DNA of 64,000 nucleotides, from positions 27,739,001 to 27,803,000 of the forward strand of contig JAMPIT010000566.1 of the NCBI GenBank assembly GCA_026261815.1. Reading direction: 5' to 3'. The stretch is from Monarcha castaneiventris obscurior (lineage: Eukaryota; Chordata; Aves; Passeriformes; Monarchidae). The notes beneath the pieces are model-generated. The model searched no databases. It saw nothing but the letters and a program-made list of their open reading frames with translations, and had not been told where the DNA came from. Below, piece by piece: positions 22,483 to 36,200 of this stretch. The translations under genes were made by a program, and so were the position numbers. Every line of letters begins with the position of its first letter. Within the stretch, counting starts at the first letter, position 1.

Positions 22483-23425
22483 TCACAAATTCATTTAGGT
22501 TGGAAAAGATCTCTGAGACCACCAAGTCTAACTGTTAGCTCAACACTACCAAGTCCACCAATAAACTCTTAAGTACCACAGCTGCAAGTTTCTTAAATGC
22601 CTTTAGGAATGATGATGATTCCACCATTTCCCTGGGCAGCTTGTTCTAATGCTTGATAATTCTTTTGGTGAAGAAATTTTTCCTAATATCCAATCTAAAT
22701 ATCACCTGGTGCAACCTGAGGCCATTTGCTCATGTTCTATCAGTCGTTACCTGGGAGAAGAGGCCAATCTCCACTGTTGCACAGAGCAATAAAGTCTTCC
22801 CTGAGCCTTCCTTTGTCCAGGCAAAACCATACCAGCTCCCTCACCCGCTCCTCATAAAACTGCTGCTCCAGACCTTCACCACCTCTGTTGCCCTTTGCTG
22901 GACGAGCTCCAGCACCTCAATGTCTTTATTGTAGTGAGGGGCCCCAAACTGAACACAGATTTCAGGTGTGGCCTCACCACTGCTGGGTACAGAGGGACAA
23001 TCACTCCCCTGGTCCTGCTGGCAACGCTGTTGCTGATACAGACCAGGATGCCACTGACCTTCTTGGCCATCTGGGCACACTGACTCATGTTCAATTAGCT
23101 GTTGACCAGCACCCTCAGGTCCTTTTCAACTGGGCCACTTTCCAGGCACTCTTCCCCCTGTTGCATGGAATTGTCGTGACCCAAGTGCAGCCACAACATT
23201 GGCACCTGACCTTGTAGAACCTCATAAAATTGTCCTCAGCCCATCAATCCTGCCTGTCCACATCCCTCTGCAGAATCTTCTACCCTCCATGTAGAAGATT
23301 CTACCCAGATCAACACTCCTGCCCAACTTGGTGCTATGTGACTGAGGGGGCACTTGACCCCCCCAAACTGACTGAGGAAGTACCTCATCCTCTCAACTGC
23401 ATCACTGATAAAGGGACATGTACCT
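22483..23425 (-). mobile_element. CR1 LINE, long 3' fragment
   Basis: On the plus strand the unit opens with the reversed CR1 end (aaatcacaaattcatttagg). It then carries the antisense of the 3' UTR and the C-terminal ORF2, with clear blocks: gctccagaccttcaccacct near 22870, ggccccaaactgaacacaga near 22940 and ctgctggcaacgctgttgct near 23015. It runs on to the region before it (ctcatccagatc-like words) at about 23425. The tail lacks the ATTCTATG octamer seen in the other copies, pointing to a different CR1 subfamily. It contains stops in all frames. Confidence 0.88.
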
Positions 23426-23506
23426 CAAATACGTCCATTACAGTAGAAGAGCTGTTTTGCTTAAAGCTGTCCAAAATGGAAATATTTTACACCAGAATCA
23501 AAGTCT

Positions 23507-23795
23507 CATAGAATGAATAAGGCTGGGAGGCATCTCTAGGATTGGTAAATCCAAACTTCTACTTACAGCAGGGTCAGCTAGAGTACATTGCCTAGGACTT
23601 CACTCAGTTTTGTTCTGAACATCTTCACAATGGAGACTCCACAATCTCATTGGGAAACCTGTTCCTGTGTTTGACCACTCTCACAATAAAAGGGGGACTT
23701 TTTTATTTTCAACTAGAATTTCCTGCATTTCAGTTTGTGCTTATTGCTTCTCATACTGTCATTGGGCACTACTAAGAAAAGTTTGTCTCTGTTTG
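23507..23795 (-). mobile_element. CR1 LINE, 3' fragment
   Basis: It begins CTCATAGAATGAATAAGGCTGG, the reversed CR1 tail, and continues with the antisense 3' UTR and the end of ORF2 to about 23795. It lies 80 bases beyond the previous copy in the same orientation but starts with its own tail, so it is a separate insertion. Confidence 0.82.
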
Positions 23796-24852
23796 AAATA
23801 ATATAATGGATTGAATGAATATTTACATGACACTGCAGACTTGGCCAGAGGTACCTGTGTAGTTCTTTCAAGAAAGATACAAAGAATTTGTTCAAATAAG
23901 GACATGTCAAATGCCAGTCCCGCTTTCTTTCAACTGTACTAAAATGAACTCTCTCTTCTATCTGTTTTGGTATAAACATTGGTCTTCATGCAAAGCACTG
24001 TAAGAAACAGAAATAATTTTCTTGGGAGTTTAGTGCTGGAAAATAATATTTGTATTTTAGATGCAGTACTGACGTAGAAAAGGAAAAATTTTTGACATCC
24101 AATTTACAAGGAGTTAGTGTTTTTTTATATAAACTCACAAACACATGAATTTTTTAGCAGTCAGAAAGGAACAATCAAGAATGGTGCACTTAATGTTTTA
24201 AACCACAAAAATAATTCTATATTCTGCAAGTTAAAAACTTTCTGCTAATAAGGATTTGAAGTCAGAAAGCACACTATGATTTATTTTTGCTATTATTTAT
24301 GCTGTTTATTTATGCTATTTGTGCTATTATTTACAGAAGATTTTCTGAGAATCCATTCATATAATTTATTTTCGCAAGTATTTGATTGTAGGAACAGTTC
24401 TAAAATTTAAAAAAAAATAGGAAAAATGTATTTTTTGATTTTTTATGTACATATCTACACACATAGGTTTGCCTTCTGTCCATTATGCTTTCAAAGTTAA
24501 AAAATCTGTTCTTAAGAATTTTATATCTGTTTACATGGTACATGGCCATTTGTGCAAAATGAAGGAAGCAGAATTTAGACTCTGGTGAATTTGTACATAA
24601 TGTTATGTGATCCAGTACACTGCCACCTCCAAAATCTCCAGCTATAGTTCAAGTCTAAAAAAAGAAATTAGAAGTATAACTTATCTTGAGAAAAGGGAAG
24701 AAAAATGGAGAGAATATTCTCTCAAATCTCAGGAATGGCTTTAGTGAAATGTCTCCTCATTTCTTCCCTAGCAAATGAATAAAAAATTATCTCCATGTGT
24801 ACATGCATTAAATATTAGTGTGTAATTTCCACTATGTATCAAAGAAAGAGGT
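23796..24852. other. Unique AT-rich DNA, no gene seen
   Basis: Between two CR1 copies. No repeat family or exon recognised. Confidence 0.5.
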
Positions 24853-26316
24853 AACCAGTGGATGAAGTGTCTAAGACAATATCCATCATATTTGAGACAT
24901 TTTGGCAGTCTAGTAAAGGTACCACTGACTGGAAAAGGGAAAATGTAACTCTCAATTTTAAAAAGGGTAAAAAGGAAGACCTGGGCAACTACAGGCCAGT
25001 CAGTCTCACCTTGGTGCATGGTAAGATGATGGAGAAGATCCTCCTGGATGTATGCTAAAGCACATGGAAAATAAGGAGGTGACAGGTAGCAGGCAACATG
25101 GCATCACTGTGGGCCTTCCACAATGCAGTTGCAGCACTGGTGAATAGGGGAAGAGTAACTGACATAACCTGCCTGGATTTTTGCAAAGCATTTGACACTG
25201 TCCCAGTGTCCATCAGATCCTTGTTTGTATACTGGACAGACATGAATTTGATGCATGGATCACTCATTGGACAAGGAAATGTCTGGATGGTCACACTCAA
25301 AGGGTTGTCGTTGATGGCTTGACATCCAAATGGAGACCTGTGGCAAATGGTGTTCCTCAGGAGTCGGCACTGGGACCAGCCAACTAAGGTGTTTAACGCT
25401 TTAGTCAGAGACATGCAGTGTGGGACCATCTGCACCCTTGGCAAGTCTGCTGAGAACATCAATTTTTTGTGATAGGGTTGACACACTGGTGGGAAGAGAT
25501 GGAATACAGAAGGACCTTGACAGGCTTGAGGGATGGGTCCATGTGAACCACATGAAGTTCATTGAGGCCAAGTGCAAGGTCCTGCACATGGGTCAGGGAA
25601 ATCCCAAGCAAAAATACAGGCTGGTCAGAGAACGGGCTGAGAGTAGCAGCACTGAGGAGAGAGGCTTGGGGCTCTTGGTGGTTGAGAAACTTTACACAAT
25701 TTGGCAATGTGGTCTCTCGGTTGAGAAGGTCAACCATAACCTGGAATGCACCAAAAGAAGCATGGCCCACAGGTCAAGGAAGGTGATTCACCCCCACTAG
25801 TACACTCTCATGAGACCACACCTGGGGGACTGCAGCTGGCTCTTTGGCCTTCTGCATAAGAAGGACACAGACCTGTTGGAGTGAGTCTGGAGGAAGGCCA
25901 CAGACACAATGAGAAGGATGGAGCACATGTTCTATGAGAGAGTTGGAGAAGAAAAAGCTATGGGGAGACCTTGTAGCACTTTCCAGTACCTGAAGAGGGT
26001 TACAAGAGCTGGAGAGGGATTCTTTGCAAGGGCATGTAGTGATAGGACAAGGGGTAATGGCTTCAAGTCGAAAGAGGGTGGGCTTGGATTAGATCTAAAC
26101 ATCAAATTCTTTATTGTGAGGTTGGGGAGACACTGGAACAAGCCGCCCAGAGAAGTTGTGGATGCCTCATCCCCGGCAGTGTTCAAGGCTATGCTGGATG
26201 GCACTGACAAACTGATCCAGTGGGTGGGATCCCTCCTTATGAAGGGGAGGGTTCTAAATACATGATGTTTAAAGTCCCATCCAACCAAAGCTGTTCTATA
26301 ATTCTATGATTCTGTT
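24853..26316 (+). mobile_element. CR1 LINE, reverse transcriptase to 3' end (longest copy)
   Basis: This is the longest CR1 here, about 1.46 kb. Translation in changing frames gives the reverse transcriptase start (KKGKKEDLGNYRPVSLT at 24960-25010), the palm block [16 protein letters not shown] (25160-25205), ECTKRSMAHRSRKVIHPH just after the reverse transcriptase (25743-25796), GNGFKSKEGGLGLDLNIKFF (26053-26112) and RHWNKPPREVVDA (26127-26165). It ends TTCTATAATTCTATGATTCTG, the multi-unit CR1 tail. The YxDD-bearing region around 25380-25480 is collapsed, so the polymerase active site is lost. Frameshifts break every domain. Confidence 0.92.
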
Positions 26317-27082
26317 ATTTCTTAGTAGTCTTCTATTAACTTGTGTTATTTGCTTTGTTCTGACATTGAAAATTATAATTTTGACTATAAATGATATTTG
26401 ATTAGAATATCATTAGATATTCTGGCTGTGAAAATTCATTATTATTAAATGAAGTAGCAGAAATAGGTTGGATATTTAGTATTTTCTGTCACAGTGTAAA
26501 AATTACCTATCTTTCATTAGTCAAATCAGTAAGTAATAAAGCATATAATTGCCCCAATTTAGCAGCTATCTAATTTAAACTGTTCCTTTGAAGGATGTGA
26601 CTGAAAAAAAAAAGATTCTTCTAGAGTACCTTGTAGAAAAAGCCCAACACACTACAAAAAACCTAGCAGACCTGTGAAGAGGGAAAGTAAAAAACTTACT
26701 AAATATCTATATTAAAAAACCAAAAAAATCCTCAAACCTTGTAGAATTGACTCAAGGGGTTTTTTTTGGTTTTTTTTACTTTTAAAATAACTATTATTTT
26801 GTACTATAAAACACTTGAACTGAATAAATAATTTTACTTCACATTAAGGATCCTTCTTTAGTATGTATTTAAGAGCAAAATTGCAAAGATACAAGAAGGC
26901 AATGAGATCCTTAAGAAAGGCAGACAAATACCTATAAGCACCTACAATCCCCGCCTTTAACAGAGAGGTTTCTTCATCCAGAAGTCCTTTCTTTTTTGGT
27001 AGCGTTACCATGTGGCTTCCATCCCAGGATTCTGCTTTGCCATTAGCAACATGCACTGGCAGATGGATAGCTTTCCAAAAGT
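26317..27082. other. Unique AT-rich DNA, no gene seen
   Basis: Contains T-rich patches near 26758-26780. No repeat family or gene recognised. Confidence 0.5.
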
Positions 27083-27150
27083 CACACAGAATGGCTGAGG
27101 CTAGAATTCACTTCTGAAATGGTAAAGTCCAATCCGTTTCCCAGAGTAGA
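27083..27150 (-). mobile_element. CR1 LINE tail remnant
   Basis: CACAGAATGGCTGAGG followed by AAAGTCCAATCC is the reversed CR1 3' end, badly decayed. Short, so moderately confident. Confidence 0.5.
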
Positions 27151-27270
27151 AGCAGTTTATTGTGGTTGTGCAGCAAGCTTCTGGGAGTGGGGTGGCAACA
27201 GCAGTGTCTTCTGTGAGAAGCTGATAGAAACTTCCCCTATATGCAATATTCAGTGCCAGAATTTAAACAA
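27151..27270 (+). mobile_element. LTR fragment, family uncertain
   Basis: The words gtggggtggcaacagcagtg, gtgagaagctgatagaaact and tcccctat in this order match a bird LTR I associate with ERV-L. No TG/CA border or target duplication is visible, and the rest of the LTR is absent. Confidence 0.4.
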
Positions 27271-30200
27271 CCTTGCCTTAAAAAGGTAAATAAGTAACTT
27301 CTGCATTGTAGTCTTTGCCTTCTAAAATTATTGATGTTGAAGTCTACCCATTGACATGCATGTTCTATAATATATCACTAAAGGAGTGAGTTTTGATCTA
27401 CGTATTTTTATTAGTTTCTGAGGGGACTGTACCATAAGGTAAATTGTGAGCCCTGAGCTGAGATCATCTTTTCAGGCTGTTAATTCTGAGATGGCCTGTG
27501 TAAAGTAAATCCAAAATGACAAGTAAAACCAAAAGAGGACAATTAAGCATGTAGATGGATCGTCGATGTCTTCTTAACTGATGCACCAGAGATCCCAAAT
27601 TCTCCCAAAGACCTTATCACACTGTCAAGCTTTTGCATGTGAAAATGTCTCAATATTGGGTTATTTCACTACTGTGATGTTTTATTTCCTTGTCTCATTC
27701 TCTTTTCTCTCTCCACTCTCACCATTATTAAGAAAGAAGTGTTAAGATAATTTATTATCTGGTAACTTTATTTTTTGTACGTACCCCATTAGGTTTGCAA
27801 TCTAGACACAATATAGAGATTAATCTAGATTTAATGGTTAATGATTTAATGGCTGATGATTTAATGGTTTAATGGTCTTGTGGTATTTACGATACTTTTT
27901 CAAATGCATTGGAAGATTTGGTTATCATCAATTATGGTGTTTCACTGTTTGCTGTGATGATTCTATGGCGAAACTGTCAGAACTATGTAAGTTCTGCTTA
28001 GTTCCCGGTGGAGAAATGTTAGAGGAAAAGATATATGAAATCATACCTATTGTTTCATTTCATAGGTTTTCAGGAAATCTGTTTTCTACTTTTTTAACTG
28101 GTATGTAAAGCAGTTGTTAAAACAGTAAGCAGGAGACAGCTGATGCTTTCTTTTTTTGTATTTTAATGGGTTGACCATTCTGCAGCTATGAAGGGACAGG
28201 GTACTTTTTTTGAGAACACCTGCTCAACATTTTGAACCAACGGTAGCAAGTTCATTTTTTTCAGTTCATCCTGGCATAATAGTTACATACTTCTGCTTGG
28301 ATGCAGGCTTTATTTTATGGTGTCATCTGCCTGCTCAATCACTATAATTTGTTGAACATCAGCCAGTCTTGAAATGATCTTGAAATGTGGTTCAGATATA
28401 AAAAGTAATGAAGGACAGCTAAGAAAATATATTGTATAAGTCATTCAAAACCTGAACTTGTTATTCAGAAAATCTCAATATAATTTAGCGTGATTGTGGA
28501 AACCATATACATATTATTTTCTTTTATGAAAATCAAAATCACAGTTAATGTTATAATTAATGAGCCAGATGGCATTTAACACTTCTGGGATGATTTAATA
28601 TAAAAACTTTTTGTACAAGATTCCTGACTAGAATTTAACAATACAGTATTCAAGGAATGAATGTACTTTATTTTTGTGACTGGAGTGCATGGAAGTATAA
28701 TTTGGTTGAGTGTAGTCATTTTAAGTCACGTTAGGATGTACCTTATTAAACATAAAGCCTGTTAGCACCCATTTTACATTGCACTTTGTATATTTATTTT
28801 TGCTTTTTTGACTTTCTTTCTAGTGTTTGGAAAGTCCCTTGTTTTCTAATACCAGATGTCTTCATTCTCTAGTTAATCCATTTACAAGACTTTTTGGTGT
28901 CATAGGATTTGGATGGTTGTTTTCTTAAGGGATGGAGTGAGAAAGTTATTTGTCATTAGGGGAGTTGGAAAATCCTTACAGAATTTTATACAATACCAAA
29001 TGCCAATCCCTACGGAAAATGGGACTCTGTGTGCTGCAACTTTAGGTGATCCTCATCAGCTCTTGGGCTGTAGGTGAATTTTGTATAAAAGTTTAATGTT
29101 GTTACCTTTTCCAAAGTACTTCAAAATAAATATATGTTTTCTCACACTTTTTACACTTAAATATTTATATTGTTCTGCTTCTGGTATAGAGAAAATGCAT
29201 GAAAAATGTGGAAGGAATGTCAATAATGTATATCTTTAGTACATGTAAATTTCACCCAGAGTAATAAAATATTTCCTTTTGATTTATGAATGTTTTATAT
29301 GTAGTACTTGAAATAACAAGCTCTGCTTTCTACTTTTGGTTGAACTGTAATATTACAACATGAGTTCCTTTCAAGAAGAAGTCTTGCTAATATATTTGAA
29401 ATAACATTATTATTTTTTTAAAATTTAAAAATATATTCAACTGTACTTGGAATGATTAATTATATAGTGAGATTGACTTAACTGTTGTTCCAGCCTTTTA
29501 TAAAAGTTTGAAGGTGGGATTTTTAAAGCATCTTTTCTAGAATATTTTATAGATTTCTTTGAAGTTTTTATCCCAGATATAGTTTCATAATCTTTTGTTT
29601 ATATTCAAAATTCTACTAGTTAAGTTAAAACTTAAAAACCCAAACCTTAAATATTCAATATTATAAAAAATGTTATTTTAAATTCAAGATATACAGACTT
29701 TTAAGAATGAGAAAATTTAAATGACAATTTTAGCCATTTTCTACTCCAATTTAATGAAATTAAATTTTTGTCTTTTACAAGAATAAAACTTTTATGACTG
29801 TTTGTTTTACTCTTAACATTGACTGACCAGCTGTTTGCCAAAATGAGAATTCTCAATTCTTTGGTGAAGAAATAGCAGCTAAAGTAGACAGGAGAGGAAA
29901 TATAATAATCAATTATATCTAATCATGCCTTTAATAAAACCCTGATCCTTCAATGAGAATAATGTGAACTGATTCCTGGCTCCACATGCCTGGAGTGTTT
30001 CTGTGTAAATGAAGATTTCAGGCCTTGTAATTTTCAAAGGTGGATTGTAATTCAGTCTCAGTTTTGTTTGTGCACAGACAGTTCCTTCCCAGCATTAAGA
30101 GATGTCTAAGATTTTAGAGGCTGAATAAATATGATTAGGAGCAGTAATAAACACATGAAGTGCTGTAGATTAAATTGCTGTGATTAAGTAAAATTTCTAC

Positions 30201-33200
30201 AGATTTTTTTGCTCTTGATTTTTGAAGAGGTTTCTTACAATGGTGGCAGCAAACTATAGTGAAAAAGTCTCTGGGACAGGTATTTTTGCTTTTATTTAAT
30301 TATATAGAACTTACTGTATTACATCTCAAGTCTGAAACTGGGACTCAGAGATGCCAATGTAGTATAAATAAATAGAATTAGCACCTCTAAGTTTTCATTT
30401 GTGTGTTTTATATTTAAACATTTTTCAATTGTAAAAAAACATTGTGGGCTGGATTATCTTAGTTAGGAACAGTCAATAATATTTAGTATTTAATCACTTT
30501 ATATTTTCATACATGCTAGTAAGAACAGGGCTAAAAGAATGACTTCAGACCTTTACAGTTTTAGTGAATCTACTTAAGTGTAGCCAAATAATGCTCTTGA
30601 CATTTTTTTCATTCTTAAGACAGTTGCTTGTTTTTTGTTAACTAAAGTATAACTGAGGATGTAAACTAATCGCTAATAAAGTGATATTTAATCTTTAGTC
30701 TTCAGTTCCATTGGAAATGCTAGAAAAATATCAGACAGCCTGCATCCTACTTTTAAACTAGAGAATGTTTTGGTAATAGGCTCAAAGCTGATTGAGAATA
30801 GATTTATGATGACAAAGATTTAGTAAATGCAGCAGAATGTTCAGACACAAAATACATGGGAATAAATCACAGCTAAAACCAAAAAACAAGATGGTAGAAG
30901 ACAGGTGAGTGCCTGTACAACAGTCAGAACTGCCATCTTCTTTTTAGAGTCTCTTTGAAGACATTTTCTGATTATTTTTATATTATTTTTACTTATGAAA
31001 GTGAAGAAAGTTTTTTGGCCTCTGGCAATTTGTCTGGATTAAAATTGAAAAGTTTTAAACAACCTTTTACAGTGTCTGTATGCAGCTAATGGTTATAGTT
31101 GCCACACTTTTTGGAAGTATTTTATTGAACATTGATTGGAGTCTCTACAGAATAATAACATCAGAAGAGAAAGACTCCTGTGTTTTGGATTTATGTCATG
31201 GTACATCACTACCATTGACTAGTCAGTGTTTTTCTATATCTTAAATCGTAAGTCAAGGCTCATCTGAGTAAGAGAAGAATAGTTGTAGAGTGGCAAGAAG
31301 TACCATTAATTCAAACCAGACACAGATTTTGTCTTGACTAGCCATTTGTGCAGATAGTTAAGTGACCAGTATGAACAGCAAATTATTTGCTTAGCAACTG
31401 CCAAACCAGACCTCTAATTTATTTTCCCTGAATGCATCTTGTTAGTAAAGAATATCATGTTCTACACTGCTTAGGAACTCATAACTCTCAGTAGAACAGG
31501 TAAAATATGAACAACAGTATACATAAAATCATCCAGTTGCTCATTCTCAAACACTAAAAGAACCAGCTACAAGGATAAAGGAATAAATTTTCGTTTTCTT
31601 GTGCAGTCACTGTGTATCTTCCCTGAGAGCAGATTAGGAACGCTTCACCAACTCCCTGAAAACCTATTTGCGTAAATCACATCTAAATGCAACGTTGTGA
31701 TACAATTCAGACACTGTCTTAGAACAGAAGAACTCCAAATCTCTTCAAGGCTGCAGTTTGAAGTGTGAGGATAACAGTGGGAATACAAAATCCATAATTA
31801 CGGAGGGAACAGAACAGCCACCTCAAGCAATTAGATCTGGTTTGATTCTTGAGTCGCCTTTCATGTTGTCATGTATTTCAGTTTTGAACATTTATTCTAT
31901 AGATTCCTGGAGCTGTTTTCTGTACCCTTCCTGCATCCATGCAGTATGAATTCCCAGAGCTTGCCAAACACATCCATAAAATGTGTCATACAATATGCAA
32001 CTGGTGGCTGCTTTCTTGTGACAGAATTGCTGCTCCATTTGACATAATTCATCATATTGATCTGTGCTGAACAGGCAGACAATTTAGATGACTAGCAGAA
32101 AAATCGTGAAGTCAAGATATTTGAAAGCATCTTATTGAAGACTGTAGGCACACTTTACACCTTTTTTATTGTGCTTTGAATCCCACCACCCAATTCAGAA
32201 GGAAAACCTATCTTCTTTATTTTAACATATGTAATCTGAACAAACAGTCTAGATTAGCTGGCTTCTTGCACTAAACTAAATGAGGATTACTCTTTCATAT
32301 TTAGCATTTTTCTTAACATTTCTGTAGCCCAAGAAACTTGTCCTCTTCCAAACAGTTCCCAGGAATGATTTGAAGGGTAGCACCGGCCAGCAGGTGGTCT
32401 CAGTCAGCAGTATAGATGAGACCATTCTATCATGTAAGAAGCAAGTTTAGCCTTGCAGACATGGGCCATAATATTTCAGTTAGACTAAAGATCAGAGAAC
32501 AGTTTAGGCTGATTTTATTTAAAAGTGTGAGTTTAGACAAGCTGAGTATAGCTAAGTGTTTAAGTAAGCACTTCACTGTCTACACTCTTACTCAGATTTG
32601 GAAGATTAAAAATGTGACACCATCTATGGAATATAGCCACCAGGTTAAGTCTTCTGAAACATTAGCACAGTGACTTAACCACTTGTGAATGTCTTTGCTC
32701 CCTTGCTATATAGCTACCAGTCTGTTCATGTGGAAGCATTTTACTCTATCACTTATTATTTTATTATTTTGTTTAGAAATTGAACATAGTGCATTAATGT
32801 ATGAATAGAAATCAACATCTTAATATATTAGTTTTTTCAGTGTAACTATTTGACAGTAAGTACCATAAAAATAACCTTTTGTTCAGTTTCTGATTTTAGC
32901 TTTTGAGCTGAGACTTCCTTCTCAATATTTCCTGTGTGACAACTTATTTTTACAAACATAGATTTCAATGCCTGAATCTGTCTAGTGAAAGTGTGATGCT
33001 CTTGAGGGGACTCCATAGTGGCTACTAATGGCTCTGGAACATAGAACTTAGCTGTCACACAGGCTTCTCCAATTTAGAGGAGGCTGTGGACATATCTGGG
33101 TAATTGAGGTGATACTACACTAAAAGTAAAATCGAAACAGTGCAGTATTCTATGCAGTCCAAAAAATTTTACAAACACATTTTTTTAATCCTCAGTTGAT

Positions 33201-36200
33201 ACCAGATGTAATTTTATTTTCAAAACCTGTATTTAATTGAGAATGAAGCAGGAGTTGCTTTCCTTGCTTGCATCAGTGCTGAACTACATACTAGGAAAGA
33301 ATGTTCTTCTTCAAGTGTTGTCTTCCCATTCCTACCTCTAATGCAAACTGCATTAACATCAATTCATTGCCCAAAACAAATGCTGATCACACATTCAAAA
33401 AACTTCTACACTCCCCCAAATCTAAGATTATAGTTTAAACCCTGAAGAATTTTGCACCCTTGCTCAAAAGCTTTCAGCTTAAAGTTTTGCTCTTAGAATC
33501 TGCTGTTGCCAAAATCTAATTCCTGAATCCTCTCCTAGTCCTAGGTTTAACATCATACTAAAGGAAATAGTAAATTTGTAATTGTGGCAAGAAAATTGTT
33601 CATTCAATCTAGATGGGTCACTACATCGCAAGATATCTACTTAGCATTTTGATTGCAGTTGTGTTCAAACAATGCATCATTTTTATTGAACAGTTGTATA
33701 TGGCAAATATATGGCAAAAAGGTTGGTTCATTCCTTCAGTTCATTAAAAAATTCCTTAAAAAAAAAACAAGAAAACCACAAAAAGCCTAATCTTTACGGT
33801 TAGAGCTTAGTATCAAGAAGTCAGAGGATTCAGCCATGACAAATTATAAGAAAGAATGGAAGATCAAAACCTATCACTTGAAAACTGTTGGTTAGAGATA
33901 ATTTGAAGATGTTGATTAGAGATTTACAGCCATGAGGGCTTCTTCTTCGGGCCTTCAATAACTCTGTAACTCTGTAAATCTGACATTTGATAATGATAAC
34001 TAAAAGTTCCTGGACCACTACAGGAAATTAATGTCTATAAGAAAAATTCACTTCTAGGAACCCCCAATTAGTGCAGATTGAAGGCATATATCTCTACATG
34101 AAGAGACAGGTGTATGTCTATGTCCACTGATAGTTCATCGGTCCTCTAATTTCTGTCTCTGTATTTCTTAGTATTTATTTAGCATTGGATGTAAGAAATA
34201 TGGACCTTTGTTCAAAGTATAAGAATAACTTACAAAAAATAAACATATAAAGTTCTAGCTGAATTATATTCTAATGCATAATTCACCTTAAGCCTTGAGC
34301 TCTTATTTGTCCTTAATTTGCCCCTCCATAACATACCGATGCTTGTTTACAGATTGCATACAATGCAGTGAATTGAATTTTTATTAGATATTACTTGAAA
34401 GAGATATAGAAAAGAACAGATATTATGATTTATAAATCCCTAGCTGGAAAACTTCTAATATTGTATGTACAGCTTCTAAGTATCTCATAGGATTTGTGGG
34501 GTTAGTTAACAATTTCAGATGAGCTAATTCTCCTGCAGTGATTTTTTAACTCCATACAGTTTTCTTTTAAGGTATATACACATTTTGCTTTCATTCTTCT
34601 GTGTTGTTATTCACACTACCTATTCTTTTGATTATTATTCATTTTTTTTATGTGAGTCATTTGCTTTGAGGAATGTCCAAGTTTTGACAGAAATTTTTCT
34701 ACCAGTCTTAAGGGAAATCTGACAGACAATTGGAGCATGAAAACAGGCACGTTGGTGTTGCGGAGAGGAATTGTGTTACACTAATCTTGCACCCATTGGG
34801 CATTTCAAAACTGTAGCTTTAATGAAATAGAAGCAACAGATCTTGGTAACATTCTCTGGAAAAGAGATGACAGTTCATAAACTTAAGTGTTTCTCGCATG
34901 AAGTACGCTGACCTCTTTTGTAATCCAACAGAAACCAGTTTTGATCCTAGTTTTTGTTGATGGAGAAAGATTACAGTATTTTGTTCAGGAATGTGATGGT
35001 GTTTTAAGGCGCTACCAATCTCTTCCTCCTTGTCCATAGCCATTTATTGCAACTCCTTGGCTAGGGGACAATGACATGGAAAACTGAGTCAATAGAACAA
35101 AACAGAATATGTAAGCACACCTAGTCTGCTTCAGTATAAAGTGAGGAAGTTTATTTTACAATTGTAAAATTCTTATGGAGTTAACTAATTTTTTAATATA
35201 TTCTGTTTACATTGATATCAATCTTTCTTACACATCGGCCTGGCATATAGATATAAGACAAATGGCAGATCAGTATGATCTAATACAGTGTTCTACAAAC
35301 CCCCAGTTTGCCCTTACTGTGCTGACTCAATCATATAGATCCTTATTTCAAAATTATTTCAAGAAGCTTTGCTCACTAAGATATTCTCCATTGTACCCAG
35401 TATAGCCACATGCTAGGGAAGTGATGAATTATACATAATAAAAGTTCCATGTAGCAATAAGTTTGTCTATATATACAGTATAGATTTAATACAAATAATT
35501 TTCCTATATGTCCTTCTAATGAGAGAATTGTTATAATATGAGTAAAAGTGGTCAGAGACCAGGCTTTTCATCCATGAAGAAAAGGCAGTAGTTTGATATT
35601 TCCTTTGGTTCACATTTGCACAAAAATCATAAATATTATTTTTAAAACATTATTTTAAAGCAATCAACATCTTAAAAGAAATGCAAACAAATAAAGTTGT
35701 GATTTTGAGATTTCATATAAAATTTTAATATATATTAATATAAAATATATAGTATATTTTAATATACCATTACAGTAAAATTTCCAGTTAAGTAATGGTG
35801 TCATTCCTTAGCTGTATCGAAACAATCTGCCTCACAACTCACTCTGAAATTACAGCTTTGTTGCCCTAATCTGCCCTTCTCTGGTGCTGATCTTGGCCCT
35901 GAACTTCACATGCATTGGTTCAATGTCCTGATGACACGGGGTTGCAAAATCAATATTCAGGTTCTCCTAGTCCAGACAGCAGATGTGCGTGCCTGGCCAG
36001 TCTTAAGAAAAATCAAAACATGCCAACAAATGTGAAGTCTTCACTTGCTATCTCAAGGAATATTTATGAAAAGTTTTTATAAATTCTGCCACACAAGTGT
36101 CAAGTTGATTACAGCTTAGAAAATATACTGCTTGGTAAATCCTGAATTATTTTCCTCCCCTAATAAAAAAAATATTATTTTTATTATGAATATGAACGAC

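Noticed and set aside
22841..23217. Overlapping frames on both strands of 60-109 codons
   Set aside because: They lie inside a minus-strand CR1 and reflect its ORF2 remnants and their antisense.
25055..25800. Several 100-143 codon frames on both strands
   Set aside because: All fall within the plus-strand CR1. The sense frames are ORF2 pieces; the antisense frames are shadows.
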